A DNA stretch of 35,914 bases, taken from Bacteroidales bacterium UBA4912. Lineage in GTDB: Bacteria > Bacteroidota > Bacteroidia > Bacteroidales > Dysgonomonadaceae. The notes under the pieces are model-generated. The model did no database searches and was not told where the DNA came from. It saw nothing but the letters and a program-made list of their open reading frames with translations. The stretch covers positions 1-35,914 of the forward strand of contig DHCC01000063.1 in the NCBI GenBank assembly GCA_002398875.1. The letters run 5' to 3'. Shown here one piece after another: positions 8,395 to 15,820 of this stretch. Position numbers and translations under genes: made by a program. Position 1 is the first letter of the stretch; each line of letters begins with the position of its first letter.

Positions 8395-11300
8395 GCCCTC
8401 CTGAGATGACTTTTATCAGCTGGATCATCTCATCAACATCGAAGGGATACACCTTGTCACGATTTTCTTCAAAGAAACGGCCAGCCCATTCCACAGCAAG
8501 AGGATTGCTTTGAAGTGAAGACCATTTAGCAAACAGATCATTTGCTTTTTGTTGTTCGCCAAGTTGTGACCATGCGAGGCACTGCAACAGCGTAGAAAAA
8601 TTATTACTCAGTTGTGTTGCTTGAGTTACTTTTTTTAAATAATGTTCCTTATCGGCGTGCTTATTCGATTTTATTGCTATCATAGCTAGCATCCAGTCTT
8701 CAAGACGGGTATCTATCTGGTCGTCGAAAGGTTTGCCCACTCCTAGGTTACGGGGCCACTGTAACGATTCCAATACTTTTTCTCCTGCTCTCTTTGTTTT
8801 TCCTTTAGCCAATGCGTGGGTAGCCAGCATCATTTTTATTTCGCGGTACATGACACGCCCTCCTCTTTCACCTTCGAAAGGTAAAATATGAATGGCATTC
8901 AATAATTTTTCGGCTTCGTCATACTGTTTGTTGGACATCAATGTGCGTGCATACAACGATACTGTAGGAAAATGATTCTTATTTTTAGCATAGAGCGGTT
9001 CAATGGTTTTGATCGCCTTTACGTATTCCTGTTTCCCGAGGTAATGGTTGGTTAGCCGTTGGTTGTATCTCCATTCGGTTGGTGCGAACGTAACTGCTTT
9101 TTTAAGGTCGCGTTCTTTATCTATATCCTTGTTGGAAAGGGATGCACGTAACGAATAGAAAGGTGGAAAATCGGGTTGATCGCCTAGTTTGTTAAGTAAA
9201 GTACGTGCAGCTTCAGTATTATTGACCGATCCCTGCAATAAAGCCATGTAATAAGCTGGCTTCCAACTGTTGCTTTTAGACATTGCCCATTCGAATACGT
9301 CTTTACATTCGTTCCTGAAGGGGAATACGAACGATGGGCTTTGTGCATCGGCTTGCTGTAACAATGTGATCTCCTCGGGAGTGTCTTTGCTAAGAAAGGC
9401 CAACCAGTATTTTAGTTCGGCATTTTCCGGAGCGGCTTTTAAAATTGCTCGGCATTCTTTTTCCATCCCCAACGAATAATACCATATGGCCAATTCGAGG
9501 AAAGACTGAACCGGCATCTCAGTATGGATATTTTCCAAAAACAGGTGTGTATTGGGCGCAGTTGATTCGAACAATATTAATAGGTTGAAGGGATCGATTG
9601 TTTTAATTCTTTCGGCAATTTCATCGGACTTCGGTAAATTATTTTGCTGTCTGTAACAAAGGTATAATAACTGTAACCCTTCAATATTAAGACTATTATT
9701 GATTAGGCTTTTTTGTGCGTATTCTTCAGACTTGTCATACTCTTTTGTAATAAAATATATTTTACTGATTTCCGTATAAGCCGCGCTGCGCATAGGAGTG
9801 GTAATTGCTGCAATTTCAAATCCGTCCAGGGAATCAAATATTTTTCCTAACTGTTTGGCAGAACGTCCGTATTCGAAATTAGCATCCGGGTGGTATGTAT
9901 CGAAAGACAAAGCTTTACGCGCAAAAAAATATGCCGAATCGTAATTCATCCGTCGGTAGCAAAGCCGCGACATTTCGACCAATGACGGAATGTAGTTGGG
10001 ATCCAATTCTAGCGATTCCTTGATTTGTCTTTCTGCCTGGTCATAAAGTCTCATTCCCGAATAATCTCTTCCTAATATGTATTTGCCATAGGCTGTATTA
10101 TAATCGAAATTATCTGTTTCTGAGTTAGGCCTGTCCAATGTTTTATTTTCTTTACTCCAAATTGTACGGTTGCAAAGAGTGATTTTATATACGCTTCTCT
10201 CAACAGGAAAACGTATACTGGTACTAAATGTCCTCGCTACAGAAAGAGATATTGGTTGTGACGAAAGAATTTCTCCTTCTGCATCATAAAATTTGAGTGT
10301 GTCATTGATCTGTACCAAAGGGGAAATTACAAAATCCAATACGCCATTCCCTTCGTTGATATTGATTACCCCGTAAAGACTTGCATCGGTAACGCCACTT
10401 GTACCTTTGAAAGGGAACCAGTATTCTGTCCAAACATCGGTGCTGTAAGGTGTAAAATAAACCTGTTTGTATGGAGTGCGGCTGCTGTGAGCATCGTTTT
10501 GATTGAACAATCTACCGCTTTGTACCTCAAGATACTGTCCGTTGGTGTCGGTCAATAATTCTTCCCAAATACTGCCTTCATCGGATAGTGCCCAGGTAAA
10601 GAATTTTTTTCCCACTTTTTCGTCGCGATCAGTAACATGCATCATCCCGAAATTTTCACTGGTCCAGTATGCTCCGAAATATGGTTCATAGGTGCCGGCT
10701 ACATGATACGATTTGCTGCCGCCGAAATCGTTCTCAGTCCATCGCGACAGGTTCTTACCGCGTTCTTCATCCATTGGCCACGGGATAGTTTCACCTCCGT
10801 GACCAATAGAATAAGTCCCGGGATAGATCAATTCCAAATCTTCAGTCGCTTTAATTCCTGTATTAACCCAGTTGTAATAGGGTTGACTTCCCGAATTACT
10901 GTTGTGCCAAAAGGAGGAAGTGGTAAACCATCCCTTATCTTTAGGCAGATTAATCTCCACGGTCCAACGGGTACGAGTGATCAAATCGAAATTACTGATC
11001 CAGCAACTCACACTACCATCTGGATTTTGCGCGGTGCGGTAATTGACTGGAAATGAGCAAGCCGGGTCATGCCCAATTACGCCGTAATTGAACTCTATAC
11101 CGCCGCTAGTCCACGGTCCACGCAGAGAGATGTCTCTGAATTTGACCACTTTGTTGTCATAAAACATCTCTTTTCCACAGGTTTTATCCACTACAGACCA
11201 TATTTTTCCGCCGATTTCAGGAAAAATCTTGATTTTTAAATAGTCATTTTCGAGATTAATTATCTTGTATTTTTTTTTGATAGATCGTGTGGTATATCCA

Positions 11301-11530
11301 TCAAAACGGAAATACGGATAAATTTTGCCAAAAACAGGTATAGGGTCGGGATCCGAAAAAGGATAAGTAGCATATTCTTCTTCTATTTCCATTATTTGTG
11401 GCGTGTTTTGTGCTTTCAAACCTAAAATACAAAGTAAACAGAAGGTTAATGCAATTAATTTTTTTAAGGAACGCCAGTATGGCTGTATAGTATTCATTGT
11501 TGAATAGATATATATTATTGACTTATTCAT
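8375..11530 (-). CDS. DUF5107 domain and tetratricopeptide repeat protein, secreted (second copy)
   Basis: This is the second DUF5107-TPR protein of the operon, about 1051 residues from the chosen start. That start (ATG 11530-11528) is preferred because AGGAG lies 8 bases upstream; ATG at 11560 or 11497 is also possible. The start at 11497 would give a more usual signal peptide (MNTIQPYWRSLKKLIALTF onward, cleavage near KAQ). The mutarotase-like half shows IFPEIGGKIW at about 102-111 and SGGIEF at about 142-147, the same landmarks as in the protein at 3031-6360. TPR units fill about residues 470 to the end. The two copies differ widely in the repeat half, so they are old paralogues rather than a recent duplication. 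It lies downstream of the GH28/GH49-clan gene with a gap of about 96 bases. Biochemical role unknown. Confidence 0.83.
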   Translation of the reverse strand: MNKSIIYIYSTMNTIQPYWRSLKKLIALTFCLLCILGLKAQNTPQIMEIEEEYATYPFSDPDPIPVFGKIYPYFRFDGYTTRSIKKKYKIINLENDYLKIKIFPEIGGKIWSVVDKTCGKEMFYDNKVVKFRDISLRGPWTSGGIEFNYGVIGHDPACSFPVNYRTAQNPDGSVSCWISNFDLITRTRWTVEINLPKDKGWFTTSSFWHNSNSGSQPYYNWVNTGIKATEDLELIYPGTYSIGHGGETIPWPMDEERGKNLSRWTENDFGGSKSYHVAGTYEPYFGAYWTSENFGMMHVTDRDEKVGKKFFTWALSDEGSIWEELLTDTNGQYLEVQSGRLFNQNDAHSSRTPYKQVYFTPYSTDVWTEYWFPFKGTSGVTDASLYGVININEGNGVLDFVISPLVQINDTLKFYDAEGEILSSQPISLSVARTFSTSIRFPVERSVYKITLCNRTIWSKENKTLDRPNSETDNFDYNTAYGKYILGRDYSGMRLYDQAERQIKESLELDPNYIPSLVEMSRLCYRRMNYDSAYFFARKALSFDTYHPDANFEYGRSAKQLGKIFDSLDGFEIAAITTPMRSAAYTEISKIYFITKEYDKSEEYAQKSLINNSLNIEGLQLLYLCYRQQNNLPKSDEIAERIKTIDPFNLLILFESTAPNTHLFLENIHTEMPVQSFLELAIWYYSLGMEKECRAILKAAPENAELKYWLAFLSKDTPEEITLLQQADAQSPSFVFPFRNECKDVFEWAMSKSNSWKPAYYMALLQGSVNNTEAARTLLNKLGDQPDFPPFYSLRASLSNKDIDKERDLKKAVTFAPTEWRYNQRLTNHYLGKQEYVKAIKTIEPLYAKNKNHFPTVSLYARTLMSNKQYDEAEKLLNAIHILPFEGERGGRVMYREIKMMLATHALAKGKTKRAGEKVLESLQWPRNLGVGKPFDDQIDTRLEDWMLAMIAIKSNKHADKEHYLKKVTQATQLSNNFSTLLQCLAWSQLGEQQKANDLFAKWSSLQSNPLAVEWAGRFFEENRDKVYPFDVDEMIQLIKVISGGRDSRLF

Positions 11531-11538
11531 AGGCTGAA

Positions 11539-11543
11539 CTCCT
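11539..11543 (-). promoter_or_regulatory. Shine-Dalgarno sequence deciding the start of the second DUF5107-TPR gene
   Basis: On the minus strand AGGAG stands 8 bases before the ATG at 11530. Most genes in this window have only A/T-rich leaders without a Shine-Dalgarno match, as is usual in Bacteroidota, so this one is distinctive and favours the 11530 start. Confidence 0.4.
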
Positions 11544-11626
11544 GTACAGACAACCTGCACAAATGACTGTTAAAATCTCAAACAGATCCGGCTATATGAT
11601 GTGACTTCTTTTTATCCTGTCTATTA

Positions 11627-13072
11627 TCACTTAAATTCGACGTTGGAAACAAAATCTCCCATTTCCAAACTACCATACTCCTTAGTGACCTTTTGATTCA
11701 GTACTGAAACCCCATCAAAAACAACATTACTTACTGTATATTGCTTGTCAGCTCCAATTAATTGTATCTTATAGGGCCCTTCCTTATCGGTAACGGAAAT
11801 GTTTTTGAATGTAATGTTATTAATGTATCCGGGAACTTTTTTTCTCATGTATTGGTTGACAACAGGTTTTAATCTGATCAATTCGGCTTGACCCTCACCG
11901 TAAATCCGAATATTATCAAAAACAATATTTTCTAACCTCATATCTTCTCCTGGTTCCAATAAAAAAGCAGTCATACTAAAATGAACGATATCCAGGTTTC
12001 TAAATACCATATCTCTCATATATTCGGCACGACTTTCGTGACCTAAAAGAAAAATCCTTGCCCGGTCACACCACAGGATTGAATTTTCAACGGTAATCCG
12101 TTCAACGTTATTTTCTGTATCAGGTAAATATGTGGTACCTTTTGCTGCAATGCAATCATCGTCCGTTCGGATAAAACAGTTCTTTATCAATACGTCTTGT
12201 GAATTACAGGGATTGATGCCATCATCATTTTGCGCTCTTCCTCCAACAATTTTCACATTATCAACAACGACATTCCTGGAATGTCTAACTGGCATGGTCC
12301 ATGAAGCACCTCCTCTTAAGATAACATCCTTTACAACCACGTTGTTACTTTTTTCTATTAAAATCAAATTACGTGAAAATTTCCCCCATACAAACTCATT
12401 TCCACAAATAATACCTCTTCCACAAATGGTTACATTATCTCCTTGAACTCTGACCCCAGCTTTTAATATGGCACCTTCCGCGAGATAAAGAGTTTGGTTG
12501 CTACCCACTTTGATTAATGCTGTATCAGGATGATGTATACCCGGCCCAAAATATATCAAATTAGGGTCATTCAAATCCGGTACAAAATCATCTTTTGAAT
12601 TTGCAAAAAGGAGTAATGGGCCATTTTTACCATCCGGCTCAACAATTATTTGGGACGGTTTTTCAATGATAAAAGATAACTCGGTACTACTCTTCTTTAA
12701 ATTCTTTACATTGACTCTCTCCGGACGTAAAATCGTATGATCAAGTGTTTTGTTTGTTGATTTTATCTTCACTTCAACCGGTTTGTCCATGTCAAAAGAG
12801 GTAAAAGAATAATTTCCTCCAAAATCAAGCCGTGTTCTTTCTTTTTCCCACGGAGCATCCTGAACCCTCGCAACATATACAATGGCTTTAGTTCCATTGA
12901 TCCATACTTCATAATCTTCTGAACGGGGTTCATCTGAAATGAGGTGTTCATATTTTTCGGGATTGTACAACGTACTATTGCAGCCGAGGATTCCAAAAAA
13001 AGAAACAAAAAACAGAGAAAATAATACAGGATGAACAAATTCTGTAATACGTATTTGGTATTTGTATTTCAT
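11627..13072 (-). CDS. GH28/GH49-clan beta-helix glycoside hydrolase, lipoprotein
   Basis: This 481-residue protein has a lipoprotein signal with lipobox ILGC and Cys31. Residues about 45-160 form a non-helical N-terminal domain, followed by YFGPGIHHPDTALIKVGSNQ and then parallel beta-helix coils. Catalytic-type motifs are NDDGIN (D283, D284), TDDDCIAAKG (D304-D306) and LGHE (H345). These correspond to the NTDG, DDC and GHG landmarks of polygalacturonases, but with changes: NTDG is NDDG, GHG is GHE, and the RIK motif is replaced by something like RLKP. The N-terminal domain and the GPGIHHP segment recall GH49 dextranases, so the family (GH28 versus GH49-like) is unsettled. It is anchored and likely acts on a polysaccharide backbone or side chain. 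The gene follows the PKD lipoprotein by 169 bases. Confidence 0.8.
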   Translation of the reverse strand: MKYKYQIRITEFVHPVLFSLFFVSFFGILGCNSTLYNPEKYEHLISDEPRSEDYEVWINGTKAIVYVARVQDAPWEKERTRLDFGGNYSFTSFDMDKPVEVKIKSTNKTLDHTILRPERVNVKNLKKSSTELSFIIEKPSQIIVEPDGKNGPLLLFANSKDDFVPDLNDPNLIYFGPGIHHPDTALIKVGSNQTLYLAEGAILKAGVRVQGDNVTICGRGIICGNEFVWGKFSRNLILIEKSNNVVVKDVILRGGASWTMPVRHSRNVVVDNVKIVGGRAQNDDGINPCNSQDVLIKNCFIRTDDDCIAAKGTTYLPDTENNVERITVENSILWCDRARIFLLGHESRAEYMRDMVFRNLDIVHFSMTAFLLEPGEDMRLENIVFDNIRIYGEGQAELIRLKPVVNQYMRKKVPGYINNITFKNISVTDKEGPYKIQLIGADKQYTVSNVVFDGVSVLNQKVTKEYGSLEMGDFVSNVEFK

Positions 13073-13183
13073 ATTTTTAAGATTTTAAACTTCCTTTTTA
13101 CAACCAAAGAAGCCGTTTATGGATGATTACTTGTAATTGTAAGAGCCCATGATCTTGATATAAGGGGAAATTTTCAGAAGCTG

Positions 13184-13223
13184 GAGCACCTGAAACAGAC
13201 AATATTTACTGTTACAGATGCTC
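13184..13223. other. Imperfect 15-bp hairpin between SusCD block and enzyme genes
   Basis: Arms 13184-13198 and 13209-13223 pair with two mismatches around a 10-base loop. It sits in the 169-base gap after the PKD lipoprotein gene and before the GH28/GH49-clan gene. No T-run follows on the minus strand. An intra-operon stem here could protect the 3' end of the SusCD transcript or reduce read-through into the enzyme genes; this is inference. Confidence 0.45.
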
Positions 13224-13241
13224 TTGCTTGCTAAATTTAAA

Positions 13242-14066
13242 TCACTCGATAGTAATAACCTCAGTTTTGACAGATTTGTCCTCATCGCCAGTAATCCCTA
13301 TAGCTGTCAGCGTGACTGTATAAGTTCCCTTAGTGGAATACACATGGGATGGTGATCGATCATCTGATACTGCTGAACCATCTCCAAAATTCCACTGGTA
13401 TTTTTCTGACATCAGAGAAGTATTGTTAAACAAGACTTTTTTATTGTCAGCATCATCAAAGGAAAATGTAAAATTTGCAGTTGGTTTAATTATATTTGTA
13501 TAAATAACAACAATCGTTGTACTTCGTTTAGGATTTGCTGATCGCTGATCACTCGATATATTTACACCAATTGCATAAAGTTTATCAGGAAAATTATCTC
13601 TAAGAAAATCAAGATTCACGATCAAGTCAAACTTAGCAATTTCTTTTCCGTCTTCCATTTCAACTTGTTTAACTAACGAATACTTATCACTAGGAATCAA
13701 AATGTATTTGTCCGTTCTATTTTCATTTATTTTTGCAATTGTATCATTATTAACATTTATATTCACAGTGAATGCTCCGTCATTATTAATACCAGATCTA
13801 TATACAGCTAATGGTACCCGGAATTCTCCTTTTTCTACGTCAATAACATACTTGTAGGGATTTCCCTCTATAGGTAGTTCTCCTCTTATCCTATTTATAT
13901 CGTTAATTAGATATTGACTGTTGTTATAATAAGCTGTTGGCATATAAATTAGCTGTTCAGGATATTCTGCATCTCTGTACGTAATATCATCCCAGCATGA
14001 AGATAGTGATAACACTATTCCAAATATAATTATTATTGCCAAAGTAGTACGATAAAACTTATTCAT
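13242..14066 (-). CDS. Surface lipoprotein with DUF1735-like and PKD domains, probable glycan-binding protein
   Basis: This 274-residue protein has a lipoprotein signal ending in SLSSC (Cys24). Residues about 33-190 resemble the DUF1735/BT_3987-type N-terminal domain of SusD-adjacent lipoproteins, including the ILIPSDKYSL segment. Residues about 196-273 form a PKD domain with WNFGDG at 225-230 and HVYSTKGTYTVTL at 241-253. It lies 36 bases after SusD2, the usual place of a surface glycan-binding protein (SusE/SusF-like position). It has no catalytic motif. Its likely job is to hold the glycan near SusC2/SusD2 or to act as a spacer at the cell surface. Ligand unknown. Confidence 0.8.
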   Translation of the reverse strand: MNKFYRTTLAIIIIFGIVLSLSSCWDDITYRDAEYPEQLIYMPTAYYNNSQYLINDINRIRGELPIEGNPYKYVIDVEKGEFRVPLAVYRSGINNDGAFTVNINVNNDTIAKINENRTDKYILIPSDKYSLVKQVEMEDGKEIAKFDLIVNLDFLRDNFPDKLYAIGVNISSDQRSANPKRSTTIVVIYTNIIKPTANFTFSFDDADNKKVLFNNTSLMSEKYQWNFGDGSAVSDDRSPSHVYSTKGTYTVTLTAIGITGDEDKSVKTEVITIE

Positions 14067-14102
14067 CTTTGTTAAATTTAATATGTTTAAAAATTCACAT
14101 AG

Positions 14103-15809
14103 CTACCATAAAGGATTTTGAATCAATGCCTTATTAATATAAATCTCATTTTGAGGAATCGGATAAAAGTTCATTTTTGGCAAAAATGTTCTTGATTCAA
14201 TGTTTACAACGTTATAGTCAAATTGATTTTCTGCTATATTTGTAATTTGCACACCTCTAGCGGGAACAGAAAAATCTGAAGAAGCCAACATCCATCTCCG
14301 AGCATCCCATAAACGATGATCCTCAAAAGCTAATTCTACTCGTCTTTCATTATAAATTCTCTCACGCATTTGTAATTGGCTCAAGCCTATAGGCAATTCT
14401 GGCAAATTAACACTTGTTCTTTTGCGTACTTTGTCAACATACATTTTTATATCACTATTTCCAGGTTCAGCTTCATTTAGTGCTTCTGCATAGTTCAAAT
14501 ATAACTCCGCTAATCTAAAAATTACCCAACTATGTGTACTTGTTTGATTGGTGACAAGATTCAAATCCGCATTTACATATTTTTTTAAATAATACCCAGT
14601 CCTAGTAGCATGAGCAATTGGTAATCCATCTTGTCCACCATACCAAGTTTCCATAGTTCTACCCTTGAAAAAACTATTATTTGTAACAATAGTCATATAT
14701 AAACGAGGATCTCTGTTTGCATAGGGGTTTGTAGCATGTTCCAAATTATTCCAATCAAACTTACTCCCATCAGTCATTTCGTATGCATCTACCAAATTTT
14801 GAGTAGGAGTTGTTCCACTGTTTCCTAAATCAAATCCAATTGAAATATTTGCTTTTTCAAAACTATTACTTGTTCCTTCTCTACGGAATAATATAACCTC
14901 TTTATTTGTATGTGTATTATTACCAAAAACTGAACTATAATTGGAACTTAAATAATAACCATTACTTTCAGCAAGATCAATTGCCTCTTTCGCTGCATTT
15001 GCAGCATCTTTCCAACGTTTTTGCCTGTCACCATTTAAGGTAATTAGTTCTGGATTAGGAAATCCTCCAGCCCAACTTGCATTATTATACAATTCACTGG
15101 CAGCATATAGCAGGATACGACTCTTTAGAGCTAGTGCAGCAACCTTAGTAACTCTGCCAAGATCGGCTGCATCATAATTAGCAGGTAAAACACTTGTAAC
15201 AGCATCGCATTCGTCTGTAACAAATTTTATACAATCAGCTAAAGAATTTCTAGGAATATTCTCAAAAGAATCATTCAGTGAGTAAAGTTCCGTAATTATA
15301 GGTACTCCGCCATAGCGCTTTATCAATTCAAAATAAAAATAAGCTCGTAGAAAACGTACTTCATACTTCCATCTATTTATATTACCCATATAGGTTTTAT
15401 AAACTTCTTGTTGATCTGGATTATCTTTAAGGTAATCCAGATTTACATTATCACTAGATACTAAAAATCTGTTTATTTTTCGTATACTTTGAAAATAATC
15501 ATTCCATACATTGTCCGGATTTTGAAATTGATTCCATGAGCCTCTATTAAAATTCTGAATAGAATTAGTCCCTAATGTGTGTTCAGCTTCGTCTGATGCA
15601 GATGCCAACATAGCTCCACTAATAGGTAAAAAACCAGATTTAATATCATCATAAATGGAAGCAACTTGACCTCTCACATAGTTATATTCTGATGTTACTT
15701 CATCTATAGTCAACTCACTCATAATTTCAGGATCTAGATATCCATCGCAAGAAACAAAGCTCCAGGAGAATATAAGTATATACGATATTGATTTAAAAAT
15801 TTTTTTCAT
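14103..15809 (-). CDS. SusD/RagB family outer-membrane glycan-binding lipoprotein (SusD2)
   Basis: This 568-residue protein has a lipoprotein signal with Cys21 (SFVSC) and the family landmarks in order: YFYFELIKRYGGVPII in the N-terminal helical part, RLAELYLNYAEALNEA, and ERRVELAFEDHRLWDARRW near the C-terminus, ending in the typical QNPLW. SusD proteins sit on the outer face and form the lid over a SusC transporter. Its start lies 11 bases after the SusC2 stop, so the two form one translational block. It differs clearly from SusD1 at 18631-20370, suggesting two glycan fragments or two states of the same substrate. Confidence 0.93.
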   Translation of the reverse strand: MKKIFKSISYILIFSWSFVSCDGYLDPEIMSELTIDEVTSEYNYVRGQVASIYDDIKSGFLPISGAMLASASDEAEHTLGTNSIQNFNRGSWNQFQNPDNVWNDYFQSIRKINRFLVSSDNVNLDYLKDNPDQQEVYKTYMGNINRWKYEVRFLRAYFYFELIKRYGGVPIITELYSLNDSFENIPRNSLADCIKFVTDECDAVTSVLPANYDAADLGRVTKVAALALKSRILLYAASELYNNASWAGGFPNPELITLNGDRQKRWKDAANAAKEAIDLAESNGYYLSSNYSSVFGNNTHTNKEVILFRREGTSNSFEKANISIGFDLGNSGTTPTQNLVDAYEMTDGSKFDWNNLEHATNPYANRDPRLYMTIVTNNSFFKGRTMETWYGGQDGLPIAHATRTGYYLKKYVNADLNLVTNQTSTHSWVIFRLAELYLNYAEALNEAEPGNSDIKMYVDKVRKRTSVNLPELPIGLSQLQMRERIYNERRVELAFEDHRLWDARRWMLASSDFSVPARGVQITNIAENQFDYNVVNIESRTFLPKMNFYPIPQNEIYINKALIQNPLW

Positions 15810-15820
15810 TATTTAAAAAT

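Noticed and set aside
10637..11056. 139-codon plus-strand frame
   Set aside because: It lies wholly antisense within the mutarotase-like half of the second DUF5107-TPR gene and has no recognisable domain.
12132..12446. 104-codon plus-strand frame
   Set aside because: Antisense shadow of the GH28/GH49-clan gene, whose motifs are clear on the other strand.
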